Source: Alentia gelatinosa
Taxonomy: Eukaryota > Annelida > Polychaeta > Phyllodocida > Polynoidae
DNA: 64,000 bases
Reading direction: 5' to 3'
Assembly: GCA_950022655.1 (NCBI GenBank)
Contig: OX465587.1
Coordinates: 31,313,716-31,377,715 of the forward strand
Shown one piece after another: positions 9,480-20,690 of this stretch. Position numbers and translations under genes: made by a program. Every line of letters begins with the position of its first letter. Position 1 is the first letter of the stretch. Below the pieces are notes generated by a model. The model was given only the letters and a program-made list of their open reading frames with translations. It was not told the DNA's origin and ran no database searches.

Positions 9480-10170
9480 TATACGCAATATTGACTGGTT
9501 TCAGATACAAGCGGCCGTAAGCTCCAAGGAGTTGACGCGTAGTAATATCCTAGCGTATGCGAGGATATTGTGCAGGGTAAACTCCGAGGAGCATACAACC
9601 GCTTTTATCTGAAACCAGTCTATATTGTATTTATCATCCAACCTTTATGGACAAGTGGCATGTCAATATCAGTACGTTTTAGTTATGCACTATTTTTCCA
9701 TACGCACTATTTTTCCGTATGCACCACCCGGAGTATACAACATATCTGTATGCGCCGGATATGTGCATCCAAAGTCCCTAGGTGTTTTCAATGGACACTT
9801 TGTATTAGGTGGATAATAATATTACTTACTATCCACCTATTACAAAGTGTCCATAGAAAACACATAGGGAGTGTATATACATATACCGGCACATACAGAT
9901 CTGATGTATGCTTCGGCAGGAGCATTAGGAAAAACAGTACACACGGGAAAATAGTGCATGACTAAAACAAACTGATATTGATATGCCACTTGTTCAGAAA
10001 AGGTGGATAATAAATATGATATAGACTGGTTTCAGATAAAAGTGGTCGTATGCTCCTTGGAGTTGCCTCTCCGTAATATCCTCGCACATGCTCGCATATT
10101 ACTGCGCAAATTACTGCTCCTCAGAGCATACGGCCGCTTGTATCTGAAACAAGTCATTGTATATGTATGT
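9480..10170. mobile_element. Long nested palindrome (foldback element), about 690 bp
   Basis: Both ends are themselves hairpins: gactggtttcagatac...gtatctgaaac-type arms at about 9496-9627 and 10024-10157. Inside, gacaagtggcatgtcaatat (about 9650) pairs with its complement at about 9975, ttagttatgcacta (about 9680) with tagtgcatgactaa (about 9952), and the centre near 9825 pairs ccacctattacaaagtgtcc with its partner. It can fold almost end to end. A rearranged relative is at 43560-43985. No protein is encoded. Confidence 0.65.
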
Positions 10171-10539
10171 ACGATACACTGAGTCAATAAATAAAGAGTA
10201 TGCTTTTAGTCATAGTGCTGTGTTGTTTGGCTGCAGCCTCCGCATTTTAGCCCTCACCTTGTAACTCCCTGTACATTAGACAGTTAATTCTAAAAGATGA
10301 ATTTTGATGTTTTTTTCTGGGTTTAATGTGAGGGTTACATTATGCTGTATAATATGATATCTTTAAATCGACCTATAATGTGATCTGCACTCAGTGGATG
10401 GTTTTTTTTCACAGTTGCTTTATTGCTTCCAATTTATTACAAGTATCTCACGTATCATTTATCCAGCATGTGTCCTGAGCCAATAAAGGGGCAGCTAGAT
10501 ACCTCAATTGCTAGGCAGTTGGTTTTCATGGTATCTCCT

Positions 10540-11090
10540 TACAAGTCAACTTTTTTTTTTTTTTTTTATCAAGACGTGTTTATTTCATATAACAAATGAA
10601 AAAGGTATTAAGTGTTCACCATGTAACTGGTGTTCTTCCACACTTACACCAAAGGACAATACATTAAACGGCACAATTGACGCCACAAACATATACCATA
10701 TGGTCTAGATATCTATAAATAGTTCGTTATTCTTAGTAATATACTCCTTTACATATGATTTGAAACTGTAACCAGCTCTTTTCACCTGAATTTCCCTTGG
10801 CAGTAAATTCCATATTTTTATTCCTCTATAAAGTGCTGACTTCTTATACTTTTCAGTATTCGTTTTTTTGTGTATGCGACATATTTTTTCTGTTCGTCGC
10901 GTTTCCTTTATGGGATTATTTTCACAATTACCCAAAAAACTGCTCCAACATCGGATCAACGACAGTAGATGACATTTTCTTCGATAATCAAGCCGTCTTA
11001 TTTTACAATATTCCAGTAACTCATTTGTCGATGTTTCCTCCCTACATCTTTTGTTAACTGCGATACGAAGACTGTTGTTTACCAAAATTT
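10540..11090 (-). pseudogene. LINE 3' end: C-terminal tail of a non-LTR reverse transcriptase ORF
   Basis: Open frame at 10705-11085 (minus). It has the C-terminal signature of non-LTR retrotransposon ORF2 proteins: a basic helix with KCHLLSLIRCWSS, an ETRRTEKI segment, then ALYRGIKIWNLLPREIQ and an FK-x-YVKEYI end. The same architecture recurs at 38041-38502 and 49605-50204 in this window. The catalytic RT part is absent (5' truncation). The T-run at 10552-10567 on the plus strand may be its A-rich tail. Confidence 0.7.
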
Positions 11091-11225
11091 GCAGCTTACT
11101 AAGTAGTTTACAATTTCTGTGTTATGATGAGGTTACTACTATTACTGATTTAATATAGAAGTCCCATGTGCTGTTATAACAAATGTTAACATAAAGAGTT
11201 AAAAGTCACCTAACAATCTAACGCC

Positions 11226-11518
11226 ACCTGGGACCTGTTTCACTAGTTTCGTGACAAAAGTGTTAGACAGACATGAGAAGCGTCACCAACAGTGCAAGCA
11301 AGAACTGACGAAACGAAGTCACATTTCATAACGCATGTCACATCTATTGTCGCATGTTGTGTCACAATGTCAGTGTTGCGAACAGTGGCACTACAGCACC
11401 ACTTGTGCCAGCGCTACTTGTGTTGTCACGAAATTAGTCAACCCCAATCTGTCTGTATGGTGTCACAGACAGACCTAGACCTAGACATGTCTCGAAACTA
11501 GTGAAACAGGTCCCAGGT
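11226..11518. mobile_element. MITE with GGGACCTGTTTCACTAG inverted ends
   Basis: 293 bp with about 26-bp inverted ends (acctgggacctgtttcac... on the left, the reverse complement ending at 11518). The ends resemble those of the MITE at 19459-19694 (gggagctgtttcaaaagtcg). No transposase. No clear target duplication. Its right end is 30 bp from the acceptor of the sushi exon at 11549. Confidence 0.7.
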
Positions 11519-11548
11519 TGCTGAACCTCTTCTGAACTCCTCTTTCAG

Positions 11549-11740
11549 CCATCCTGTGTCCGGAGCCCACGTGGACAGAGAACGTCACCCTCACCCCGCA
11601 CCTCCCAGACTTCCCGTCAGGCGTCACGCTCAACGTCACATGCCACGTGGGTCACGTGATAGATGGCGATATGCGCACGCGCAGTATGACTTGTGTGAAC
11701 GGGGTGTGGGAGCCGCCCGAGATGACCCTCAAGTGTTTAC
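11549..11740 (+). CDS. Sushi (CCP) domain exon 2
   Basis: 192-nt exon, phase 1-1, acceptor tctttcag and donor GTGAGT. The translation has four cysteines (ILCPEP, VTCHVG, MTCVNG, KCL), with W in NGVWEPP before the last Cys and a P-S-G-V-T-L-N-V-T-C core, which is the sushi pattern. N-V-T appears twice as potential N-glycosylation sequons. The donor site is the founder of the tandem array that fills the next 790 bp. Confidence 0.85.
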
Positions 11741-12530
11741 GTGAGTCATTACTTAGTTAATATAGAAGTTTCATGTATTTATGTGAGTAATTACTTAGTT
11801 AATCTAGAAGTTTCAAGTGAGTCATTACTTAGTTAATATAGAAGTTGCAAGTGAGTCATTACTTAGTTAATTTAGAGGTTTCAAGTGAGTCATTACTTAG
11901 TTAATTTAGAGGTTTCAAGTGAGTCATTACTTAGTTAATCTAGAGGTTTCAAGTGAGTCATTACTTAGTTAATCTAGATGTGTCAAGTGAGTCATTACTT
12001 AGTTAATCTAGAAGTCATTAATCATTAACATAGTTAACACAGAAGTCGCATGTGTTCATGTGAGTCTTTAGTTAATCTAGAGGTCTCACATGGGTCATTA
12101 CTTAGTTAATCTTGAAATACTATGTGTGTCATTACTTAAATAATCTAGAAGTCTGACTTGATTCATTAATTAAATAATTCAGAAGTATCATGTATTCATG
12201 TGAATCATTACTTAGTTTATCTAGAAGTCTCATGTATTCACATGAGTCATTAATTATCTATGAGTTTCATGTAATCACATCAGTCATTACTTACTTTATC
12301 TCGAAGTCTCATGTATTCATGTGAGTCCTTACTTAGTCAACCTAGAAGTCTCATGTATGCATGTTAGCCATAACTTAGTTTATCTAGGAGTCTCATGTAT
12401 TCACATGAGTCATCATTCAACATAGAAGTTTCACATATTCATGTGAATCATTACTTTGTTAATCTAGACGTGAGTCATTACTTAGTTAATCTAGATGTGA
12501 GTCATTACTTAGTTAAACTAGACAGTCCAA
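11741..12530 (+). repeat. About 34-bp minisatellite grown from a sushi-exon donor site
   Basis: The intron begins gtgagtcattacttagttaa and this unit (gtgagtcattacttagttaatctagaag...) repeats about 20 times with decay, some units lengthened by tcatgtattcat. The intact early units repeat a GTGAGT 5' splice-site consensus. The only exonic sequence carried is the boundary itself. Confidence 0.85.
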
Positions 12531-14270
12531 TGTATAGTTAGACATAAAACCATATAGAAATACAAAAATACACCCAGATAGATGGGCAGAGAGATAGACA
12601 GGCAACCATGCAGAGAGACAGTAACAACTCTCACCAGTAGGAGATTTGAGCCGGGCGGATGTCTGTCTATATCGCAGCACGCTCAGGGGATTCTCGATAA
12701 TCTCAACATGTCACCTGGCTGGCAGGAGATTAGGGCCAGGTAGATGTCCGTCCATATAGAGAGCCACCAAAGTGAACCCGCTAAAACAGCAGATACCCAT
12801 GCTTAAACCCTTTTTCCAGAGGCCAGTAAGAACATGGCTTAGTGCTAAAGCTATGGGGTTTGAGGCTAGACTTTTGTTTTTGGTCTCGTTTGCTCCTATT
12901 GAAGTGTAGTTGCCTACTATCATCTCTGAATAACTCTGTACCGAAGCTACGATGACAGTTCTTAAGTGTATCAAAATATGGATCTAAAAAATTGGAGAAT
13001 AACACATATAATCTCGAACCTATATAGTCAAAGTACTGAGCGCCTATATCCGGAAATGGTGTTTTGTGAACGGGTATCTGCAGTTTCATTGGGTTCACTT
13101 TGGCTCCCTTTCGCAGCACGTCCAATGGGTTCTAACTAAACTCAACAGGTCACGTGATGTCGTGACGAGCGTCCATCAAACCGGAATTAAACCCGGCGCA
13201 TGCGCGTCACGCATCTCGTGCTCTGCGCATGTCGCACATTCTGAACGTTTATTTAATATCCGAGAGGATTAATGAACAAATAAAGCGTGTTAACAATCCC
13301 TCCTAAAAGAATACAGGCTGACCCGTCTGTATATAGATTGACACCACATTGCGCAGTATGTTCTGTTGATAGTGTTGGAAACATGACAAGAATTAGGAAA
13401 ATTTCTCCAAAAACACTCTAACAATCAGAGTAATCAAATATTGTTTTAAAATTATAACAATTCTGACCCCCCCCCCCCCCCTCCACTTCAGTACATAGAT
13501 TTACACTAAAGAGCGCAGTAGAATATGTTCTGTTAATGGTGTTGGAAACATGACGAGAGTTAGAAAAATCGCTGCTTTCAAAAGCTTCCAAAAATCCGAT
13601 TAATCAAATATTGTTTTAAAATGTCAGCAATTATCCCCCCTCCCTGCAAAGAGAAATTGGGCAATATATTGTATGAGCAAAGTGGTCTTGTATGAATAAC
13701 AAATCTGGAAGGTTACCTGAATAACTGTAGCCATTGTATTAGAGGAGAATATAAAGATATGATCTATGATTAAAAGGTTAATCATTCAAACAAACACCAG
13801 AATAAAGACTATGACCAGAAGGACAGTAAGTAATAAGACACTTTTCATGACGGTGCTGTCCAATTAAGACGACAATGATTTACCGTAAAGCAAAAAAGAC
13901 TATAAAAACTGCAATATTTTGTTAAGTACTATTACTGAAGGGAATTGATAAGGCATCACAATATATGGAAAGAGTGGCAATATTCAAAGGGGAAGTGGGT
14001 AAGAGAAGTTCGGCAAAGAGAGCATGACCACAGGGGAAATTGATAAATTTTTCCGTGAGAAGAAAAACTCTAGATGAACGCATATACAGGCATAGGATGA
14101 CCTAACTTCTTTGTCTTAAAAAATGTCCTTGTAGTAGCTTTACTTTTGCACTTCACCTGATAATTTAGGCATTTTCCTGCAGCCTCATTTTTAATTCTAT
14201 AAACAATAAATTTGTTTTACTACCATTCATTTGGTTATAAAACATTTTGAATTGTTCTTGTTCTATAGAT
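12531..14270. other. Intron sequence with local duplications, no gene recognised
   Basis: Contains a duplicated block (aggagatttgagccgggcgg at about 12638 and a diverged copy at about 12723), an unexplained insert at about 12770-13115, a C-run at about 13470-13482, and a diverged tandem duplication of about 175 bp (gtgttggaaacatgac at about 13369 and 13541). A 114-codon minus-strand frame at 12781-13125 has no domain I recognise and no splice context, so I do not call it a gene. Confidence 0.4.
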
Positions 14271-14289
14271 ATCCCTAAATTGGATTTTT

Positions 14290-14590
14290 TTTTAAACAAG
14301 GCTAAGCATATATTATAGAGAAAACCTATGAAAGTTTACGGTCAGAGCTTGTATCCCATTGAGTTTGAATCACCTAGTAATTCACAAGGCGAAACCGCAA
14401 GAGTTGCCTTGCGAAATAACGAAACGAAATAAGATCGAGCTCTGACCCTAAACTTGAATAGGTTTCTGAATTTATCTCATCCTTCACATTGACTAATGGG
14501 CTAACATTTGTGACATAATTCCCCCATTGGATATTTTTCCTAAATATCTCGAGTTCCCAATGTTAAGTCTATGAAGAGAAGGTGAGATAA
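14290..14590. mobile_element. MITE of the TTATCTCACC family, inverted, ending beside a sushi exon
   Basis: Ends ggtgagataa at 14590. Reading in reverse it gives the family order: ttatctcacc, then catagacttaacattggg. The inner part (gaaagtttacggtcagagct ... agctctgacc) is palindromic and shared with about 7900-7950 and 48890-49040. The end is 16 bp from the exon acceptor at 14606. Confidence 0.6.
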
Positions 14591-14606
14591 AACATTGTTC
14601 TTTCAG

Positions 14607-14792
14607 CTGTGAAGTGCCCCGAGCCGCCGGAAGTGGAGTTCAGCGGGCGGACTGTAGGTGGCGCCTACAGTTACCGGGCGGAAGTGACGTACAGGTGTGT
14701 GAGCGGGTACTGGTTCCCGGACCATACTACACGGAGGACCATCACGTGTGAGGACACTGGAGCCTGGTCGGCCCGGCTCAGACACTGCAAAC
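14607..14792 (+). CDS. Sushi (CCP) domain exon 3
   Basis: 186-nt exon, phase 1-1, acceptor gttctttcag and donor GTAATA. A textbook sushi module: KCPEPPEVEFSG, then EVTYRCVSGYWF, then TITCEDTGAW and LRHCK. All four cysteines, the Y-x-C-x-x-G-Y block and the conserved Trp are in place. This is the clearest sushi exon in the window and anchors the identity of the gene. Confidence 0.93.
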
Positions 14793-15042
14793 GTAATACC
14801 CTCCTCTTTATTATCCATTGTGTCCAAAGACCCCATTGAAAATGTATAGGGACATTATATAAAACATGTCAGATACCATAACAGTGGTATACGGATTCAA
14901 ATATGTGGTATACGGCCTCACAGCTGTGGTATACGGGAAAATAGTCCCTTTGTGCTATAGAGAGAAGAAATACTCCCTATTGCTATATTGCACAACCATC
15001 ATCCTTTTTTCATCGAATGACCAATAATGGACACTGTACCAG

Positions 15043-15559
15043 CTCAGTCACTACGTTTTCTCATTACTATATACCTCCTACTCGTTTAAAACGCCGTTTT
15101 ATTAACTGTACAAAGCCTATGCCATTCACTACGGCCCACGTCGGGAACGAACATTATCTATTACCCACCTGATACGGAGTCTCCATACTAAGCCTATGGA
15201 GATTACAGATCGCTACTGAGTAGGATACGGACCTGCGGAATCTCCTAGGAGGATATGGATTTTTTAGATGAAAGTAGTCCCAAACATAACTTCTTAACTA
15301 AGTTGAAAAGTTTTCTAACGATCATATTTATTGCTTAAATCTAAAAATAAGTGAGTAATAAATACAACATTACCATGATTTCGATCTATGTGGCCGTATT
15401 CTCCTTGTAGTTGACGCTACGCAATACTACGCGGATAATACGGCCATTCAGATCGAAATCATGGTAATATTGTGTATTTATACTACACTCCTAGCAGCGG
15501 CTAGTATTTCATAGACATTCGCTCACAGGTATATAGTAATTTATAACGGGGTGTGACTG
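15043..15559. mobile_element. Foldback/MITE with CAGTCAC ends and an inner hairpin
   Basis: Left end ctcagtcactacg...tactatatacct, and right end aggtatatagtaatt...gtgactg in inverted orientation. Inside, gatttcgatctatgtggccg (about 15377) pairs with its complement at about 15440-15462. Related sequences are at 18585-18800 and about 47150-47340 (cctagcagcggg..., gtcactacgttttc). The right end is 14 bp from the acceptor of the fourth sushi exon. Confidence 0.6.
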
Positions 15560-15573
15560 TACTTTTCTCACAG

Positions 15574-15735
15574 CCATTACGTGCACGGCGCTGCCCACCT
15601 GGGAGAACGTGGAGGCGAACACGACGGCACGAGGAGTGGGGACTGTAGTCCTGTACTCCTGTACGACCAACAACAACACCGACGTCACTGAGTGTGGTGC
15701 GGGCGGCGACTGGCAGCCCGCCTTCACCAACTGTA
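15574..15735 (+). CDS. Sushi-like domain exon 4 (short, divergent)
   Basis: 162-nt exon, phase 1-1, acceptor cttttctcacag and donor GTAAGT. Four cysteines (ITCTAL, LYSCTT, TECGAG, TNC) with the Trp in GGDWQPAF keep the sushi order, but the module is about 10 residues shorter than the others and the loop between Cys2 and Cys3 is reduced. It has N-x-T/S sequons (EANTTA, NNNT). The last 14 exonic bases are included in the 60-bp array that follows. Confidence 0.82.
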
Positions 15736-16510
15736 GTAAGTCTCCTGTACTCCCTACACATACTGAAACCTCCCACTCTCCATTCACCAACTGTAGTAAG
15801 TCTCCTGTACTCCCTACACATACTGAAACCTCCCACTCTCCATTCACCAACTGTAGTAAGTCTCCTGTACTCCCTACACAATATGAAACCTTCCACTCTC
15901 CATTCACTAACTGTAGTAAGTCTCCTGTACTCCCTACACAGTCTGAAACCTCCCACTCTCCATTCACTAACTATAGTAAGTCTCCTGTACTCCCTACACA
16001 GACTGAAACCTCCCACTCTCCATTCACTAACTGCAGTAAGTCTCCTGTACTCCCTACACAGAGTGAAACCCCCCACTCTCCATTCACCAACTGTAGTAAG
16101 TCTCCTGTACTCCCTACACAGACTGAAACCTCCCACTCTCCATTCACTAACTGCAGTAAGTCTCCTGTACTCCCTACACAGAGTGAAACCCCCCACTCTC
16201 CATTCACCAACTGTAGTAAGTCTCATGTACTCCCTACACAGACTGAAACCTCCCACTCTCCATTCACTAACTGTAGTAAGTCTCCTGTACTCCCTACACA
16301 GACTGAAACCTCCCACTCTCCATTCACTAACTGTAGTAGGTCTCCTGTACTCCCTAGACAGACTGAAACCTCCCACTCTCCATTCACTAACTGTAGTAAG
16401 TCTCTTGTACTCCCCTTACAGAGTGAGACCTCCCACTCTCCATTCACTAACTGTAGTAAGTCTCCTGTACTCCCTACACAGAGTGAAACCTTTCATAATC
16501 CGTTCACCAG
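15722..16510 (+). repeat. 60-bp tandem array copying a sushi exon end and its donor site (13 extra units)
   Basis: The first unit is the real exon 4 end (ttcaccaactgta|gtaagtctcctg). It then recurs every 60 bp at 15782, 15842, 15902 and onward to 16442, with a diverged copy at 16502. Nearly every copy retains tgtagtaagt, a strong 5' splice-site match. Because 60 is a multiple of three, long frames stay open on both strands, but they are repeat translations, not genes. Confidence 0.95.
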
Positions 16511-16960
16511 CTGTAGGAAGTATCTCACTCTCCATTCACCTACTGTAGGAAGTATCTCACTCTCCATTCACAAACTGTAGTAAGTCTCTCACTCTCCATT
16601 CACAAACTGTAGGAAGTATCTCACTCTCCTCTCACAAACTGCAGTAAGTCCCTCACTCTCCTCTCACAAACTGCAGTAGGTCTCTCACTCTCCATTCAGA
16701 AACTGCAAGACATCTTTCAATCTCCATTCACAAACTTCAGTATCTCACTCTCCCCTCACAAACTGCAAGAAGTCTTTCAATCTCCATTTACAAACTGTTA
16801 TAAGCATCCTACACTCCCCTCACACTGTAGTCTCTCCCTCTCCATTCACAAACTTCAGTAAGTATCTCACTCTCCCCTCACAAACTTCAGTAAGTATCTC
16901 ACTCTCCCCTCACAAACTTCAGGAAGTATCTCACTCTCCTCTCACAACTACAGCAGAAAT
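16511..16960 (+). repeat. Degenerate continuation of the 60-bp array, shorter units
   Basis: Units of about 30-37 bp of the form ctcactctccattcacaaactgcagtaagt recur about 12 times. They keep the array wording but lose the regular 60-bp period, and many still contain agtaagt. Confidence 0.75.
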
Positions 16961-17114
16961 TAAGTGTTGTATCTGAATTCAGTCTTGGTGTTTCTTATAT
17001 CAGGGAGTTGGTGTTTTCTTCGTTCTTATCCTTGTTCTTGATCTCTTTTTGTAAATACAAGAATTGATGCTACACCTTTAAAATGCTGAGTGTATGGTAA
17101 ATGATGTCTTCCAG

Positions 17115-17275
17115 CTGAGGTGGAGGTGGTGGTCCCTCCTGACGAGCCCAAGGAGGCTGCGCGAGCGAAGCTGATCGGGACGACGGCCGTCATCCTCAGC
17201 TCCTCTCTCGTGGTCTCCATCATAGCCATGGACGTCGTCACCTACATTCCTGTTCTCATGAAGATGTGGGTGTGA
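17115..17275 (+). CDS. Transmembrane exon of the sushi protein with candidate stop
   Basis: Acceptor gatgtcttccag; enters in phase 1 from exon 4 (split Thr codon). Encodes an acidic juxtamembrane stalk (TEVEVVVPPDEPKEAARAK) followed by a hydrophobic span (LIGTTAVILSSSLVVSIIAM and on through DVVTYIPVL), then KMWV and a TGA at 17273-17275. The protein would thus be a type I membrane protein with sushi modules outside and a tail of only a few residues. The stop is not certain: gtgtgaga at 17270-17277 contains potential donors (GTGAGA), so the exon may splice on to about 23390. No strong polyadenylation signal is obvious just after the stop. Confidence 0.78.
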
Positions 17276-18460
17276 GAATCATCTGAGATGTGAATAATCG
17301 TCTTACACATGAATCTGTCATAAATCTAGTTACTCGGGACAGATGTGGGTGTGAGAATCATCTGAGATGTGAATTATCGTCTTACACGTGAATCTGACAT
17401 AAATCTAGTAACTCAGGACAGATGTGGAAGAAAAATGCATTCAAGATGTGAATCTGTCATAAATCTAATTACTCTGGACAGATGTGAATGTGGAAAGGCA
17501 TCTGTTATGTGAATTATCATCTCACAAGTGAATCTAACATAAATATAGTTACGCGGGACAGATGTGGGTGTGAAATTCATCTGTGATATTTATTATCAGC
17601 TTACATGTGAATCTGTCATAAATCTAGTTACGCGTGACAGATGTGGGTGTGAAATGCATCTGTCATGTAAATTAGGGTCTTACAACTGAATCTAACAAAA
17701 ATCTAGTTACTCGGAACAGATGTGGAAGAGAAATGCATCCAGGATGTGAATCTGTCATGAATCTAGTTACTCGGGGGAGATGTGGATGTGAAATGCATCT
17801 GTGATGTGAATTATCATCTTACGCGAGAATTTGACATAAATCTAGTAACTCAGGACAGTTACGGACACCCAAAAAAAAAACCCTTGTTTCTCATCACCAA
17901 GCCATGAAAAATATGACTAGGGCGCTTTTTTTTTTTTTTTTTTTTTGCTATATCAAAGATGGCAGACATACAGTAAAACCCTGCATAAGCGGACACCCTC
18001 CGATCCGGGCCAAAGTGGCTGCTTATGCGGGGTGTCTGCTTACGTGGGGTTTCCAGATTTTTACTGGCTATACATTTAATGCATCCCTGACATCAGGAGA
18101 TTTAATTTGATACTATATACACATACCTTTCATAATTTCTATCAAGGTTCATCTATTTAAAAAGAAAAAAAAATCTTCTAAAATCGTTTTTTCTGATGCG
18201 CGATGTGATGAGAAACAAGTTGGTTTTTTTGAGTGGCCTAAGGATGATAAATGCATCTGTGATGTGAATTATTATCTTACACATGAATTTGTCATGAATC
18301 TAGTTACTTAGGACAGATGTGGAAGAGATATTCATCAGTGATATGAATTAACATCTTACATGTGAATCTCTCATGAAGCTAGTGACTCGGGAGAGATGTG
18401 GAAGAGAAATTCATCTGTGATGAGGATTATGGTCTTACACCTGAATCTGACATAATATCA
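17263..18460 (+). repeat. 79-bp array derived from the end of the transmembrane exon
   Basis: Units start with gatgtgggtgtgag, the last codons and stop/donor of the sushi gene, and continue through tgtgaattatc, cataaatctagttactc and gggaca. Starts at 17263, 17342 and 17421 give a period of 79. It is interrupted by the TIR element at 17863-18238. Looser copies continue at about 18890-19000 and 23150-23390, implying one repeat-filled intron or 3' region later split by insertions. Confidence 0.85.
17863..18238. mobile_element. Second copy of the TAA-target DNA transposon
   Basis: Right end ggtttttttgagtggcc then TAA. The left end is degenerate (ggacacccaaaaaa) but followed by the same cttgtttctcatcacc. 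The interior matches 5931-6788 in inverted orientation and lacks the LTR, giving the empty-site sequence used to date that insertion. Inserted inside the 79-bp array. Confidence 0.65.
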
Positions 18461-18469
18461 AGAGACGTC

Positions 18470-18800
18470 ACGAGTTTGAGTCTGAGTTTATTTATGCCAC
18501 GCATTTTGTTGGCTCCATAATTTCACGAGTCGAAAACGAGTGACATTACAGAGCCAACAAAACTCCGTAATGTCACTCGTCTTCGGCTCAGTCACTACGT
18601 TTTCTTATTATTACATACCTAAATATAAAAAAAACGCCTTTTATGTACTTATTAAATGTACCATTTGACCCAATGGTCACAGTGCGCCTGAATATTTACT
18701 ACGGGTGCAGTGCGCCCGAACATTATTTATACTGTACTCCTAGCAGCGGGTAGTATTTCATAGACATTCGGCCATAGGTATGTAATAATATATAAGCATG
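18470..18800. mobile_element. Palindromic repeat with an acgagtgacat hairpin, plus fragment of the CAGTCAC family
   Basis: ttttgttggctc at about 18507 pairs with gagccaacaaaa at about 18551, and acgagtgacatta with taatgtcactcg. The right half (gctcagtcactacg, tcctagcagcgggtagtatt) repeats 15043-15559. Confidence 0.5.
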
Positions 18801-19149
18801 AGAGTCTCAAAATCCTGCTTAAAGGAATACCCCACTTCAGGGAACACTTCGCTCAGACCAGAGGGTACCCCTTACCCAGGGTTTTACTGTACATGAATCT
18901 GTCATAAATCTAGTTACTGCAGACATACATGAATCTGTTGTAAACTTACTATAGACAGACATGGATGTGAAAATCATCTGTGACATATAGAGTACCTAGA
19001 TGAGGGATCAGCTCGAGCGACTGCTGATACGTTAATATGTGATAACTCAGGTTACTTTTAAGATTGTTCAAGTAACTTCTCTATCATCATTCTCGTAGTC
19101 ATTATCTCACCCCTGGTATTTTCCCCCATAGACTTAACTTTGTCCCACA

Positions 19150-20690
19150 TGAACTACTTCTCCTAAAACTTGTGCATATCTTTAGAATTCCACCACCTTT
19201 TCCAGCATGGGTTAAAACTGACCTAGAAGGCAGGGTGCAAAAATCTGTGGTCAATGGATTGGAATCAGTTACAACTCCAGTACCTTACGTCGTACCACAA
19301 GGGTCGGGCTGGGACCAATACTGTTTATACTTTATGTGAATGACGTGTGCGTCTGTTGAGGGGTGCAGCTGAATTCAGTATGCAGACGACCTAGTGATCT
19401 ACACATCCAATAAAAATGATGATGTTGCATCAAGGAAATTGCAAACGGTAATTTGCCAGGGAGCTGTTTCAAAAGTCGGGAGGGTGCTAAACGAGAGTAC
19501 TCATCGCCAATGCGAGAGGCCAACAATGGAGCTTGAGGCGTCGCTGTCGAGGTGGAGGTGCCGCTCTCTATGGGATATTGGTAGTAGTTTTGCTGCCGCT
19601 TTGATTTGAGGTGCCGCTCGCTGTTGCCGGCCTCTCGCTTACAAAATGTGACGTGCCGCTGGCGAGACCTCACTCGACTTTTGAAACAGCTCCCAGGTTT
19701 CTTGTTGGTGTCACTCACACAGCTTGAACATGAACCTAAAGAAAACAATGACGGCCTGGTATGGCACTAAGCTGAGGCTTACATGACTAGTTGACATGAG
19801 GCTGGTATGCCAGGGACGAATACTTCCACACTGCAGCAATTATCGTCATCTTGGTGTCCAACTAGACACAAGCTTATCTTTAAATGAGTTCCTGCGAAGC
19901 ATCATCCTTACTGCTCTCTTTAAACTTGCTAAGCTCAGGAGTAAGATATCAGGTAACTTGGCTAGACTAATTTATATCTCAACTGCAAGACCAGTTATAG
20001 AGTATGCATCCTTTTCAATAGATGGGGCCTGTTCTGAAAAAAATATCAAAACTTCAGAAATTACAGAATAGGAGGTTAAGAATTGTCAAAACGGTCCAAA
20101 CACAGAAGTTGAGTGTGGGTCGCCTGCATACTGAATGCCCTGTTGATGAACTTGTTACATGTCACAACAAGCAGCTTTTAAGTCTCATGTATAAAAGATC
20201 TCTGGATCCAAGAAACGTCGATAATACCTCAAGAGGAACCTGTAGTGACAATAAGGTCAAGTTTAATGATCATAAGTTTAGAACAACTGAATACAGAAGG
20301 AGCTGTGATTTCAGAGGTAGAGTGCTTCGGGACTCACTGACCGAACCAACTCAAAAGACATTGCGCAAACTTGATTTCAAAAAGGCAGTAAGCAGAGGCT
20401 TGCATGAACTGCTCATTCTCAGTTGTTACACTAGTCACAGAATGTAGTAACTATGATTTCAATTTACCCCTTGCTCCAATGCCAAATTTGTGTGTTCTGC
20501 TTGTTATATGTTGACTTGGCCTTGTTTGTCATTGATGATGGTACTGTCTCATCATATCAATCATCCGCTCATTCACCTGTTCTGTTATACTCAAAAGGTT
20601 ACCAGCCCTGGTTACAATCTTCAACTATTCATGGGAAGAACTGTACTCAAAGAATGAATAAAGCTCTAATAAAAAAACTTGTGTAGGAAA
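19150..20690 (+). pseudogene. 5'-truncated, frame-broken LINE with RT core and C-terminal tail
   Basis: Plus-strand remnants of a non-LTR reverse transcriptase. A VPQGS-x-LGPILFILYVNDV motif lies at about 19290-19345. An ADDLVIYTS active-site block at about 19376-19400 is separated from it by a frameshift and stop. The CNYRHLGVQLDT region lies at about 19838-19870, followed by the thumb and tail (LQKLQNRRLRIVKT) to 20447. The element is split by a 236-bp MITE at 19459-19694 and carries at least one more shift near 20050. It ends with gaatgaataaagctctaata at about 20655, a typical LINE 3' end. It is not active. It is of a different family from the copies at 10.7, 38 and 50 kb. Confidence 0.8.
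19459..19694. mobile_element. MITE inserted in the LINE (GGGAGCTGTTTCAAAAGTCG ends)
   Basis: Perfect 20-bp inverted ends at 19459-19478 and 19675-19694. The interior also has paired segments (gaggtggaggtgccgctc versus gaggtgccgctcgc). The LINE sequence resumes after it. The ends resemble the MITE at 11226-11518. Confidence 0.8.

Noticed and set aside
12781..13125. 114-codon minus-strand frame
   Set aside because: No recognisable domain, no splice context, lies in an intron of unknown repeat content.
13468..13482. C-run, also G/C-runs at about 7730, 53420 and 56090, as possible quadruplex signals
   Set aside because: Single homopolymer runs only; too little to support a functional claim.
15501..16580. 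Long open frames on both strands (up to 323 codons) over the 60-bp array
   Set aside because: The period is a multiple of three, so one open unit opens the whole array; there is no independent start, splice context or known domain. Kept only as a possible stalk if decoy donors are used.
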